In this document: piece by piece, positions 1 to 11,926 of the stretch
Layout: the number at the start of each line of letters is the position of its first letter
Numbering within the stretch: position 1 is the stretch's first letter
NCBI RefSeq assembly: GCF_003597395.2
Contig: NC_133770.1
Location: forward strand, 30,837,446-30,901,445
Reading direction: 5' to 3'
Source of the DNA: Chelonoidis abingdonii
Taxonomy: Eukaryota > Chordata > Testudines > Testudinidae
DNA length: 64,000 nt
Program-made: the position numbers and the translations under genes
The notes under the pieces: model-generated
Seen by the model: the letters and a program-made list of their open reading frames with translations, nothing else
Database searches by the model: none
What the model was told of the DNA's origin: nothing

Positions 1-2460
1 AGGTGTAGGCTTAAATGCCCATAGCCTACCTACTGTCCCCATCTCTTGTCATGATGCTTTTGTGAATTCAAAGTGACAATTTCAGCCTTTTGCCTGAAAT
101 GTGAGTAGAGTAAATCTCTTCTCCTCTGTCATCATAATAGAAGACACTTGGATGAATCACCTCACAAATTTCAAACTAATAACTTCTTATTTTTCACTGA
201 TACAACATGTAGGTGGATGATATTTCATCATTGATGGCTGTAATCACCTTTAGCCCAAATAAAGCATCCCAAGTCCTGATATTCTTTGACTTGATAAAGT
301 ATTTGTCATTTCTAGTGTTCCTCTTCTGACAGAGATAACTTTGTTTTCATTTAAACTGGCACACTTTGGAGTTCAGCAAGGACACGTAAGTGTCAGGTAA
401 TAATCCCCCCTCAATCTGGTAAACCAGTATAACACTGTTAATATGCAGAACTGTTAGTATGTTGATTTACTTTTCCTAACGTGATAATCCTCAACAGCCC
501 AGGCTTTACTGATGAATACTAGACCTATTAAAGCTGATCAGGATAAGCTTCTCCTGTCTTCACCAACCTTATTACATTCTGGGGACTTTTTAAAAATAAT
601 CAGATTTAATATTGTAACTTGCAGAATACTTTTTAAACTTTATTTTAATGTATTTTGGGATGATTTGAACAGCCTGCAACAGCGCACACACATTGTGCAT
701 GCAAACGTTTGGCTGGCAAGTAATCCAAAGCAAACTGAAGCCCTCTAGCTCTGCCAAATGCCTTCACTGCTGGATCACTAAGATTATCACAGGCCAGCAC
801 ATTAATCACAATGGGGCGCAAGTACTTCCTAGAAAAATAGCGAATAAACATAAAACCTGCCTATGCTAATAAGATAAACAACTAAAGAAAATCCAAAAAT
901 AAGAGAGGGAACTGGTCAACCATGCAAATAATTGTACAAATGTCCCCCCATCCTGTATGGCCTAAACATGGACTATTTCTCTGTTATAAGAATATTTCCT
1001 AGGGTCATTCTCTGGTTCCATTCTCTCCCCTATGGCAAAATCAATGGGGACAATTTTGGCCTAAGGTGCTGAACTTACAAACATAGCTAGTGAGTAATCT
1101 TGTTACTTCTTAGACCCTTGGGATCTGATTCTTATGTAGACTGTAGCACCTTCACACTCCTCTGCCAGACTTGTAAATGATAATCAGTCCTTTGGTCTTT
1201 TGGCCACGATCAATCTGGATTCAGTTTATCTGGTATGTCCTCTGTTAGAAGACTATACATTATTCTTGCAACACGATGGAGTTGCTGATTAAGTACATAT
1301 AGGGCTTTTCCATTTCTGACTTTTCCTATGCACGGTAACATTGTTTTTTGTTTTTATCTTGATGCCAGTAAAGCTATTCAATACTGTTCCATGTCCTTTC
1401 TACTTTAATTTGCCTGACTCAGATACATGAAACCTACCACCTCTATATCTTTGTGACTGAATATTGCAATCAACTGGTTGTTTTGATGTGATGAGTCAAA
1501 TTAGTCAATAGGGCAGAATGACTTCAAAGATGAGGAAACTCTTTCCGACACATGATAGTTACTGCTTATTTGCAGTCAGGAAAATGATCAGAGATGAATA
1601 AGTTCTTTGGGACAAAGACTGGTATTTACTATGGTCCAGAGCCTCAATGGCATTAGACACCTAACTTGAAATCAGTGGGAGTTAAATGGCTAAATATCTT
1701 TAAGCATATGGACCTACATGTTTGTACAGTGGCTTGTACAATGTGGCCCTCAACTGGGTTAGCTTCTAGGCATTACCTCAATATAAACATTAAATGAAAA
1801 TAAATAATAAAAATGCATTAGTAGGTCCCCAGCTGAGATGTTTTGAGGTTCTTAATTCAGATGGGCATTTTCAGTTTCCTGAACGACTTTCTCTGGTAGG
1901 GAAAATGTAGATTTGTCTGAATGAAAGGACCGGTCTTTGATGAACGGTGTTGGAAGGGAAGCTTTATTAGGAATGTTTGCGTTGCTGGTATAACATACTC
2001 TACAGTTTGAAATGTAGCAGCTTGTCCTCTACTTACATTCTTGATCCCCTTGGTGTCACCCCAAAATCAGGTGGTGCCTGAAACCTTGACCCTCTTTCTC
2101 CACTTCCACTCATTATGCTATAACTTCCCCATTTTTTATAATCAAATTAACATTAGCTGTTAGAGGTTACTAGCATTTAGCTTAGTTGGATTCTGATGTT
2201 TACCATGGATTCAAGTAGACTTGTAGTCCCTGAGATAATGTGGCTTCTCCAATAGGCAACTGGATCACTCTACTTCTGTCCCTCTGTCACATATTTCTGA
2301 ACCTGGCAACCTGTCTCTCTCCAGAATCTCTTCCAACCCTGCAAGGTTGGCTGCAGGATTGTTCACAGACTCTGCTGACACCCTTGGCTTCTCAGCAGAC
2401 TCACGTTGTGTGACTTCCCCACTGTGTGTATTGGTTTGTAAATGCCTGCAGTTTTGTCAT
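1..2460. other. Unassigned AT-rich DNA
   Basis: I see no coding exon, RNA gene or recognisable transposon here. Open frames are at most about 80 codons, overlap on both strands and carry no domain I know. The sequence is AT-rich and non-repetitive in appearance, as in intergenic or intronic DNA. Confidence 0.6.
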
Positions 2461-2618
2461 AGCCCTTGACACTTCTGAATGGGCACCTTAGATTTTATGG
2501 GACCTGCTGCTCACAATTCATTGAATTCACAAGTTCCTGTGTCTTTCTAAAGGTTAGAGCCAGACTGGAATGTCCTCTCCCAGAGCTAGCAGATCTTTGG
2601 CTGAGAGACTGTAACAAT

Positions 2619-3130
2619 TCACTCACTTCCTCTGTTTTCCATCTCCATTCTGCCATTTCCCACTTCTTTTGGCTGCCACTTCCCACTATTTCTCATCAGA
2701 AGCAGGGTTTTGGTTCTGTGACCCATCAGGACCGGTGCTGGACTCCTCTCCCACCCCTGCAATGGAATATTCCTCTGTGTCAGGAGTGCTGAATAGGGAT
2801 CCCATCCAGAGGATACTGCTATGCATAACTGTCTCTTCACTGTTTTCATGGCTGACTCTACAGTGCCCTTGGTCTGAGGGTATGCTGTGGAAGATATGCC
2901 TTGGTCAAATTCCCATTGCTGAGAAAATATCCTGAATATTTCAGAGACAAAATGGAGTCTACTGTCACTGAATACAGTGTCCAGACTGCCACACCCTGCA
3001 AATTACACTTTTAATTGGAGAATCACTTCCCTAGCTATGGCTTTGAGCTACAGAAGTTGGAAATTCTTTCCCTCCATAACACCCAAGGCAGGAATTATTC
3101 CTTTCTCTATAATTAAAGAATGACTATTAG
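2619..3130 (-). pseudogene. Ty3/Gypsy-type integrase remnant
   Basis: Read on the minus strand, one frame stays open from 3002 down to 2619 (about 127 codons, no ATG needed). It resembles the integrase core and C-terminal part of Ty3/Gypsy pol. Visible landmarks are the FSDSR stretch at the usual 'SDNGPQF' position with its aspartate kept, the QWEFD and TAYPQTKG stretches, the catalytic-type glutamate in KGTVESAMKTVK, and WDPYSALLTQRNIPLQG followed by SPAPVLMG. Integrase inserts retroelement cDNA into chromosomes. Upstream, to about 3130, the similarity goes on but is broken by a stop at 3003-3005. No LTR, protease or reverse transcriptase is recognisable nearby, so this is an isolated fragment. 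The family call comes from motif order, not from a search. Confidence 0.8.
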
Positions 3131-3139
3131 GCTTTCTTG

Positions 3140-5500
3140 TAAGAGCTATAATTCATTTCTTTAGCCTTTTCCAATCCATCTTTTTCATCCTGAGAGCAGG
3201 TTTTTTCTTTTCCTCTTCTGGGTCATGTCACACAGGCGTTAGTATTTACTGATGAGAAAATATTTCGCAGAGATTAAATACACCCTTTCAATGCTTTGGG
3301 TGCATGAAACATCCAGTTATGAGGGATGAAATTCAATGAAATACTTATCGCTAGGTTGAAGAGTTGTCCAAGAACCAATTCCAGATGATTATCTTCTGGT
3401 TTCACAGATACCTTTGTGAAAGAAAGAAGATTAAGGGCTAGATTCTCTGCTGGTGTAAATTGGCATTGCTCCTTTGAATTCAGTGGAGATGTACCAATGT
3501 ACCAGCTGAGAATCTGTCTGTAGGTTTGTGAAAGGTAGCGTGTATTAACTCCATGTGGCTATTGGAGCCACACCTCCTAGTATGATATTCTCATGTGAAA
3601 TGCATTCAGACCTCCTCTTGGGAAATTAGCTGATCATATTATCAAGAGATGTTAAGTCTTCAGAAAGCAATGTTCTCTCCAGATGGATAAGAATTAAAAA
3701 ACAGAATTCTTTTGGAGGTAGGTTGGGGTGTGGCAGTGAAAAGGTAAGGCTAGTTAAAGCGTTCCTCCAACTAGGAATTGGATTGAATTGGATCAGGTTG
3801 CATGTCTCACTGGGTGTGGAGGTCACATCTGTATCAGTTTATGGGTAGCTGAACCAGGTTGAAACAGTAAAGCTTGCTAACACTGGCTATATTTGCTCAT
3901 AGTGTTCTGCAGGATAAGTGCAATTTTTCCTTATCTCACTCTGTTCCTCAACACCAAAATCTACACTTACTGCATCATTTTTAATGGCAAAATAAAATCA
4001 AGAGTTGAGTCTCAAGTGGAAGACTTATAGTACGTTCTTGAACTTCTAATACATTAACAATCCCAGTGGCCTCCATAAGGGGAAAGAAATGAGAATGAGG
4101 AGGGAAAAATAAAAAGGAAATATTTAATTTCTTATTTTCTTCCTCCTTGTTTCTTTTTATATTTGTTGCTTTTTATTTCCTCTTTGGACAGTGAGAAGAA
4201 AACTCTATTTAGTAAGAGTCTTTATGAAGAAAATAACTTGTTTTTCCTTTATTACCAAATGCTTTATAAATATACTTAAATACTGTGTGCTGATGTCCAT
4301 TAAGAATCTGAAATAGAGCACTGGAAAAATATTTGCATATCAATGTCCTGAGGGGTTATACATTATAGCTTTTAAAAACTTGTTTGTTGTTAGCTTTATT
4401 ATTCATTTTGTAATAATGTTGGCTCCTGGCTTTCAGATGAGGAGCAAGCTGTAGATTCTTTTATTACAGCAACAGCTTGGAATAATTTCTAGGGACAGTT
4501 GGGTAAATAAATGCATTAACAATCCGCATTGTTCTTATCTGCCACTGACAAGTTTTGAAATGAGAGAGGACTCATCCAAGTAAGGTGTAATAGTTTGAAA
4601 CACTGTCACTTCTGCATGTTTTGGACTGTTTGGAGGGTTCATTCAGCATTTGTCCTTCCTCCAAATGCAGATATTTGATCTCCCTTTCACGGAGAACAAT
4701 AGAATAATCTGATGCATGGCTAAAAGGAAAGACCGATGCAATTCTGGCATTAAAAATTAGGACGTGAAATTTTTACAAGGAAGATGGACTATTTTCTGCC
4801 ACACAGTCTGGCTTTATGGTTTCAGCCGTTTAAAAAAAGCTTCATGCAGTCAAACTGTAATGTTTCAGTTAGATGCTGGTATACTATACTGTGAATTCAC
4901 AATAGAAGATATGGTACTGTGGATCAGACACAGGCGAGTGGAAGTTCTGAGAACTGATGGGTTCAAAGTTCTGTGAGTTGAGTGCTACTGTGTGACCTTA
5001 CCCAGGTCATTTAGGGCCTCATCCAAAGTCCATTGAAGGCAATGGACCTGGCCCTTATAGATCTGGCCACAGCAGCAAATTAGGCCAAACACAGAGATGG
5101 ATTTTTAGCGGCAGCCACAACCTATTAAACTTAACACGGGGAGGGACACTACCCACCCTGCCACCCAGAATCTCACCTACCTTGCATTTTAAGCGATTCC
5201 AGTGTGAGAGTTATAGGACTCCTGCAATATAGCCCATAAGTCAGGATAGACTCTCCTCTGTCTACCCCAGGACTCAGCTCATCTGAGTCTTACAACCTCC
5301 CTCCCTCATAAGGAGGACAGAGGGTACTAAAGGAAGTGACTCCATGACTTAGGTGAGGGTTTAACTTAATGAAAGCAGAGGGCCAATGGACCAATCAGCT
5401 CACCTTCTTTGCTGGCTGGCCAATGATTGGCTAGGAATGCTGGGGGGAGGAGAGGGAAGTGTGTGTTCTCCTCCCTCTTTCTACTGGTACTGTCGTCATA
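3140..5500. other. Unassigned DNA with a small palindromic repeat and a MIR scrap
   Basis: Mostly unassigned. The palindromic repeat at 3438-3516 is listed separately. Near 4985-5015 a short stretch (tgtgaccttacccaggtcat) resembles the CORE domain of MIR-type SINEs. At about 5013-5052 there is a second short inverted repeat around 'gggcctcatccaaagtcc'. The open frame starting at 5386 runs into LINE sequence at about 5505 and is not a gene. Confidence 0.45.
3438..3516. repeat. Short palindromic repeat (MITE-like)
   Basis: The left half reads agattctctgctggtgtaaa and the right half, read in reverse complement, agattctcagctggtaca, so the 79 bp can fold back on itself with mismatches. Similar foldbacks occur at 17733-17793, 35435-35499, 42037-42090 and 49575-49658. 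This suggests one or a few families of very short non-autonomous elements. No transposase or certain target duplication is visible. Confidence 0.5.
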
Positions 5501-6980
5501 TTCCAGGCAAATCTGTCACTGATGAGGTGTCAGTAGAGGAGGTTTTGGAACAAATTGATGAATTAAATAAGAAGTCACCAGCACTAGATGGTATTCACCC
5601 AAAAAAACTGAAGGAACTCAAATATGAAATTGCAGAACTACTAAATGTGGTATATAAACTATCACTTAAAGTGGCCTCTGTAGCAGATGACTGGAGGGTA
5701 ACTAATGCAATGCTGATTTTTTGAAAAAAGGGTCCAGAGGTGACCCTGGCAATTGCAGGCTAGTAAGCCCAACTTTAGTACTATGCAAATTGGTTGAAAC
5801 CATAGTCAAAGGACTGAATTATAAGACACATCAGTAAATATGATATGTTGGGGAAGCATCAACCTGGCTTTCGCAAAGAGAAATCATGCATCATCAATCT
5901 ATTAGAATTCTTTGAGGGTAGGAGGGGTCAACAAATGTATGAACCAGGGTAAGCCAGTCAATATAGTGTACTAAGACTTTCAGAAAGTCTTTGACAAGGT
6001 CCCTCACCAAAGGCTCTTAATCAAACTAAGCAGTCATGGTGAGATAACTGGCTAACAGATAAGAAGCAATGGGTGGGAATAAATGGTCAGTTTTCACAAT
6101 GAAGAGAGATAAACAGTGGGCGGGGGGAGAGGGGAGTCCTCCAAGGATCTATACTGAAACCTGTGCTCTTCAACATAGTCATAAATGATCTGGAAAAGAG
6201 AAAAAAAAATAAGGTGACAATATAAAATTATTCAAGATAGTTAAGTCCAAAGCTGACTGTGAAGAGTTACAAAATGATCTCACTAAACTGAGTGACTGAG
6301 CAACAAAATGATGGTTGAAATTCAGTATTGAGAAGTGCAAAGTAATGCACATTGGAAAAAATAATTCTAACACTACATACAAAATGATGGGGTCTAAATT
6401 AGTTGTTACCACTCAAGAAAGATCTTGGAGTCATCATGGATTGTTGCCTGAAAACATCTGCTCTGTGTGCAGCAGCAGTCATAAAAGCCAACAGAATGTT
6501 AGGAATTATTAGGAAAGGGTTAGATATTAAGACAGAAAATATCATGATGTCACTATATTAATCCCGTGTATGCCCACACTCTGAATACTGCTTGCAGTTC
6601 TGGTGTCCCCATCTCAAAAAAAGATATGTTAGAACTGGAAAAGGTGCAGAGAAGGGCAATAAAAATGATTAGGGGTGTGGAACTTGTGGAGAGATTAAAA
6701 GGACTGGGACTGTTCCTTCTAGAAAAGAGATGACTAAGAGGAGATATGACAGCTTTTATAAAATCATGAATGGTATGAAGAAAGTGAACAGGGAAGTGTT
6801 ATTTATCCGTTCACATTACACAAGAACTAGGGATCATCCAATGAAATTAATAGGCAGCAGGTTTAAAACAATCCAAAGGAAGCATTTCTTCAACAACACA
6901 GTCAATCGTTGAAACTCATTGCCATGGGATGTTGTGAAGGGCAAAAGTATAGCTAGGTTAAAAAAAGAATAGACACATTC

Positions 6981-6986
6981 AATAGG
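6981..6986 (+). repeat. Left target-site duplication of nested CR1
   Basis: The six bases aatagg stand directly before the CR1 insertion. The same six bases are repeated at 7718-7723 directly after it. Confidence 0.7.
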
Positions 6987-7717
6987 CACATACAGAATGG
7001 GAAGAGACTGTCTAGGAAGGAGTATGGCAGAAAGGGATCTAGGGGTTATAGTGGACCACAAGCTAAGTATGAGTCAACAGTGTGATGCTGTTGCAAAAAA
7101 AGCAAACATGATTCTGGGATGTACTAACAAGTGTGTCGTGAGCAAGACATGAGAAGTCATTCTTCCGCTCTACTCTGTGCTTGTCAGGCCTCAGCTGGAG
7201 TATTGTATCCAGTTCTGGGCACCGCATTTCAAGAAAGATGTGGAGAAATTGGAGAGGGTCCAGAGAAGAGCAACAAGAATGATTAAAGGTCTTGAGAACA
7301 TGACCTAGGAAGGAAGGCTGAAAGAATGGGTTGTTTTAGTTTGGAAAAGAGAGAGTGAGGGGGACAATGTAATAGCAGTTTTCAGGTATTAATAGGGGTG
7401 TCATATGAGGTGAACAAATTGTTCTCTAGCCTAATGATCAGAACAGGAAGCAATGGCTTAAAACTGCAGCAGGGAGGTTAAGGTTTGGGGCATTAGGAAA
7501 AAGTTCCTAACGGTCAGGGTGGTTAAACATTGAAATAAACTGCCTAGGGAGGTTGTGGAATCTCCATCTCTGGAGATATTTAAGAGTAGGTTAGATAAAT
7601 GTCTATCGGGGTGGTCTAGACAGTATTTGGTCCTGCCATGAAGACAGGGGTCTAGACTCGATGACCTCTTGAGATCCCTTCCAGTCCTAGAGTCTGTGAA
7701 TCTATGAATCTATGGGG
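6987..7717 (+). mobile_element. 5'-truncated CR1 LINE nested in an older LINE
   Basis: This is the 3' part of a CR1 element. The translated pieces include MAERDLGVIVDHKLSMSQQ near 7024-7080, KKANMILGC near 7098-7124, a '[20 protein letters not shown]'-like run near 7190-7246, then a 3' tail (ccttccagtcctagag, then two gaatctatg units) near 7678-7715. The octamer-like terminal repeats are typical of CR1. It is 5'-truncated, the usual outcome of target-primed reverse transcription, and is flanked by the duplication aatagg. The interrupted LINE reads through cleanly if this segment is removed. Confidence 0.9.
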
Positions 7718-7723
7718 AATAGG
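7718..7723 (+). repeat. Right target-site duplication of nested CR1
   Basis: This aatagg copy matches 6981-6986 and lies immediately before the point where the older LINE's 3' end resumes. Confidence 0.7.
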
Positions 7724-8014
7724 TCCATAAATGGCTATTAGCCAAGACTGTCAGGGATAGAACCTCATGGTCTGGGTGTCCCTGAATCTCCAATTGTCAG
7801 AAGCTGGGACTGGATGACAGGAGATGGATCACTCAAAATGGCTTTGTTCTGCTCATTACCTCTAAAGCATCTGGCATTGCCACTGTCAGCAGAGGGGATG
7901 CTGGGCTAGAGGGACCATTGTTCTGACCAACTATGGCTTTATGTCTTTATGTTCTTAATCACTGCCAGACCCAAGAAGTGTCCCACCAATTGAGGGGATG
8001 GGTGGAAATCTCTC

Positions 8015-8172
8015 TCTTCTTTGTTTTCTGTCTATGAAAAATGGGAATAAGAATACTTACCTTCTTCACATGGATATTATGAGCCTAAATTCAGTAATGC
8101 TTTTAATTTTGGTCTGGTTCTTGTACTGCACATATCCCCTTGATATCTGAGTGCTCTGAGATCCTCCAAAGA
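8015..8172 (+). repeat. MIR/CORE-SINE fragment
   Basis: The stretch tatgaaaaatgggaataaga followed by atacttaccttcttcacatg matches the order of the 3' half of MIR-type SINEs, and gtgctctgagatcctcc resembles the tail. MIRs are tRNA-derived SINEs mobilised by L2-type LINEs and are inactive and old. The fragment is diverged and its limits are approximate. Confidence 0.55.
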
Positions 8173-8179
8173 CACAAGA

Positions 8180-10145
8180 AGAAAATATTATCAAGTTTAG
8201 GTATATCTTGGTCTGATTTTTTTCAGAGAAGCAGCACCCATTGCGTTCAATGGGATTTGAGAGTACTAAAAAGCCACAACAAATCAGGCCAACTGAGTTT
8301 CAATATATTTTATTATATTGAAACAAGAAACTTCTCAATTCCATATCTTATTCAACTCAGGCTTTTCACAAAGATGACCTGCCGTTCTGATCCCTGACAC
8401 CACCTGCTTTTTTGCTGATAATTCAAATAGTTATGGCCTGTATTTTCAAGGGAAAGATCCATAGTGTGCCTGACTCTCCCCTTACTTTGCAGCAGTTGCC
8501 TGCTGGTGTAATTCCACTGACTTCATCTGTCTTGCTCTTGGTTTATACTTGAGTGAAAATGAGGAGAACGAAGTCCCATTTTATAAAATACTGTTCTACT
8601 GGGCACATTTACATAACTCCCTGTTGCTCCAGGAAAGCAACACAAACCTTTATAAACCAATAGGAACGGTAGAGCTGTCTCTAACAGATTTGTGATGCAC
8701 TGCATGCCCCCTTTCATGTAGTTCTTATAATTAATTTGGCAGGCTTCTCAAGAAAAACTATTAAATTAGTGTCCCAGTGACTTAAAACCTTTTGCATGAA
8801 TGTCATCTGACACAGTTGTCAGGGACTTTATTTGTACTCCCAGTGAGAGAAGAATTCCTTTAGGAAAAATTGAGATTTTAATTATTGACTTGTAGGCAGG
8901 CATGATTAACAAGGATTTCTCATCCTCAACTATCAAATCTCAAGCCTCTGCTTTTGCGTCCGCTATTTCTTAAGTGAAATCCCTAAATTGTACCTTCCAG
9001 TTCTCAGAGTAGCCTCATTCAATCAACTATAGTTAAACCTTCAGTAGATTAGAACTTGTCAGGGGAATGTAGATGTAATACCCGATTGCCTTTCTAAAGC
9101 TGATGACATGAATTGATTTTTTTAGAGCTTGGTCAGCCATGCTATTGCTAGCTCCCCCACTCCTGTTTTCTCACACATGGGGAGTCAAACTGTGCATTCA
9201 GCATGACAGGAGCAAATGAGCTCTGCTACTTACAAAACAATGCCAAGGTTTGAACTAAGAAACTACTAGAAGAAAGCACTACGTATTCTGTAATCCACTG
9301 ATTTCAGATGTGTTGCATTATCCTTAGAAAGGACTGAGCCACCAAAGAAAGAGATTGTATCACCACAGCAGGTGATCTTAAACCATTTAGCACTATATGA
9401 TCAGATGTGGACTTGCCCTTAATTTCTGAAGGCAAGAACAGATCTAGTATTGCTATTTCTACCATAATAAAATATACAAAGGACCTAGACACTCACACTG
9501 TTTTTAGAAACTGGATGAAATGGAATAGTTGCATTTCAATGGTACGTTTTACATCTAAAGAAGATCCATTGGGGGTAGCTTCTCTTTTAGCCAGGTTCTT
9601 TTACAAAACAGGTGTTTTCTGTCATATATAAACAGTGATTCCTTATGTGATGGAACAAAAAATAAGCCCTTTAAGAGTCATTATATTGAATCATATTGTG
9701 CCTTTGTTCAATTTCAAAACTGTCTGCCTTGATTATCCAAGACCCAAAGAAACAGACTATTAAGAGCAAAACAATATATCTTCTGTTGCAGTACAAGATA
9801 ACACATTGCGCACTGTGCAGATACTGACTTCACTACTGTATTTGTTTTGTTGCCTATTTTTCTAGATAAAGGAGAATATTATCACTAAATAAGTTAGCTG
9901 GTGTAGGACTTTACTCTATATCCTTTATTGGTTTCTGAATTAACCTCCAGGTTGGTTTTAAGATTTTGTCACTAAGAAAGCGTTAAAGGCTTAACACCAT
10001 CCTCTCTATATGACCATGACTTCATTACATTTACAATATGCAAGCAGAATAAAGTCCAGAGCAAGAATATATAAATATATGTATGTATGTACCAAGAATA
10101 TATATATGTACTTGGTGCTTTAATAATTTTTTTAATAAAAAAATT
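8180..10145. other. Unassigned AT-rich DNA
   Basis: No gene or clear repeat is visible. A low-complexity ATATAT/GTAT tract occupies about 10063-10110. Small open frames on both strands carry no domain. Confidence 0.55.
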
Positions 10146-11272
10146 TAACTGAAAAAAATGTGAATGATAACTGGGAACCATTTAAGAAAACCTTATTAGA
10201 TGCCCCAAAAGCCACAATCATACAACTAAGGAAGAAGACTGTGCTGGTTAAGAGGGGAAGTGAAGATTTTATATATATAATGTTCAACAGAAGTTACTTA
10301 GGTCAGAAATTTTTTAATCAGCAGATCCAGATAACTTGCATCTAAAAGATTTAAAAAGCTGGCTGAGGAGGTTGCTGGACAGTTAATGTTGATTTTCAAT
10401 AAGTCTTGGTGAACTGGGAAAGTTCCAGAAGGCTGGAAGAAAGCTAATGTTATGTCAGTTTTTAAAAAGGGTAAATGAGATGAGCTGGGTAATAATAAGC
10501 CTGTCAGCCTGACATTGACCCCAGGCAAGATTATGAAGCAACAGATATGGGATTGACTTAATAAAGAACTAAAGGAGGGTAATGTAATTAATGCAAATCA
10601 ACATGGGTTTATGGAAAATATATATTGTCAACCTAGATATTTTTGATGAGTTTATAAATTTGGTTGCTGAAAGTAATGGTGTTGGTGTAATAGACCTCTG
10701 TAAGGTGTTTGACTTGATACCACATGACATTTTGATTAATAAAACTAGAATGCTATACCATTAACATGGCAGCCATTCAATGGATTAAAAACTGGCTAAC
10801 TGATAGGTCCCAAAAATATAACTGTATATGGGGAATCATCCTTGAGCTGGTCTGTTTCCAGTGGGGTCCCACAGAGATTGGTGTGTCTACACTAACATTT
10901 TTATCAGTGTCTTAGAATAAAACATAAAATCATAACTGATAAAGTTTGCAGATGACACACTAGTTGGGGGAGTGGTAAATATTGAAGATTGTTTCAGCAC
11001 GGTCTAGATTGCTTAGTAAACTGGGTACAAGCAAACAATATGCATTTCAATACAGCCAAATGTAAATGTATACATCCAGGAACAAAGAGTGTTGGGCTTA
11101 CTTATAGGATGGGAAGCAATGATTCCGAAAAATATTTGGTGGCTGCGTGGATAATCAGCTGGACATGAGCTCCCAATGTTGTGCTCTAGCCACGGCCTGG
11201 TCTACACTACGCGTTTAAACTGATTTTAGCAGCATTAACCCGATTTAACGCTGTACCCGTCCACACTACAAG

Positions 11273-11296
11273 GCCCTTTATATCGATATAAAGGGC
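11273..11296. repeat. Perfect 24-bp palindrome near the transposon end
   Basis: gccctttatatc is followed directly by its exact reverse complement gatataaagggc, 79 bp inside the left end of the Harbinger-like element. The second element copy keeps the same palindrome at 54246-54269 with one mismatched pair. A subterminal palindrome in both copies may have been a transposase or Myb-like protein binding site; that role is an inference. Confidence 0.8.
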
Positions 11297-11668
11297 TCTT
11301 TAAATCAGTTTCTGTACTCCTCCCTAATGAGAGAAGTAGCACTAAAATTGGTATTACCATATCGATTAGGGTTAGTGTGGCCGCAAATCGACGATATTGG
11401 CCTCTCGGCGGTATCCCACAGTGCACCACTGTGACCGCTCTGGACAGCAATCTGAACTCGGATGCAGTGGCCAGGTAAACAGGAAAAGCCCCGCAAAATT
11501 TTCATTTTCATTTTATGTTTGCCCAGCTTGGAGCTCTGATCAGCAAGGGTAGCAACGCAGTCCCAAATCCAAAAAGAGCTCCAGCATGGACCATACGGGA
11601 GATACTGGATCTGATCGCTGTATAGGGAAAAAAATCTGTTCTATCAAAGCTCCGTTACAGAAGACGAA

Positions 11669-11926
11669 ATGCCAAAGCGTTTGAAAAAAAAATCTCCAGG
11701 CTACACAGTGCTGCGTGACAAGTGTAACGGGAAGCCAGAGACTCAAATGGACGCTCATGTAGGGAGGGAGGGGGGACCGAGGACTCCAGCTATCCCACAG
11801 TCCACAGCAGTCTCTGAAGTATTTGAATTTGCTGAGCTCCAATGCTGTTCTGTATGTGTCAAACACATTGTCGGCGTGGTTAGGGAAATAAGCTTCGTCA
11901 ATTTTTTAAACTCCCCCCCCATGTGA
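11669..11926 (+). pseudogene. Small open frame shared by both Harbinger-like copies
   Basis: An 85-codon open frame starts MPKRLKKKSPGYTVLRDK and continues with KPETQM, PRTPAIPQS and AEL. The inverted copy has a related 93-codon frame on the minus strand at 53592-53873 starting MPKCSKKKSPGYTVLRDK. It is not the frame of the Myb-like scrap upstream, although the DNA overlaps the same ancestral exon. It may therefore be a chance frame in decayed coding DNA. No function is assigned. Confidence 0.35.

Larger units (their letters stand above)
5505..7956 (+). mobile_element. CR1/L2-group LINE fragment, split by a later CR1
   Basis: This is a non-LTR retrotransposon remnant. The first part (5505-6986) contains reverse transcriptase landmarks in successive frames: KSPALDGIHPKKLKELK followed by VADDWRV near 5570-5720, a TKDFQKVFDKVPHQ-like stretch near 5970-6010, NIVINDLEK near 6172-6198, and a KCKVMHIGK-like stretch near 6335-6360. 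These match the order of motifs in CR1/L2 ORF2. After the inserted CR1 (6987-7717) the element resumes at 7724 with its 3' untranslated end, finishing around 7956 (…actatggctttatgtc). Many stops and frameshifts show that it is long dead. The start is approximate because the 5' end is truncated. Confidence 0.85.
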
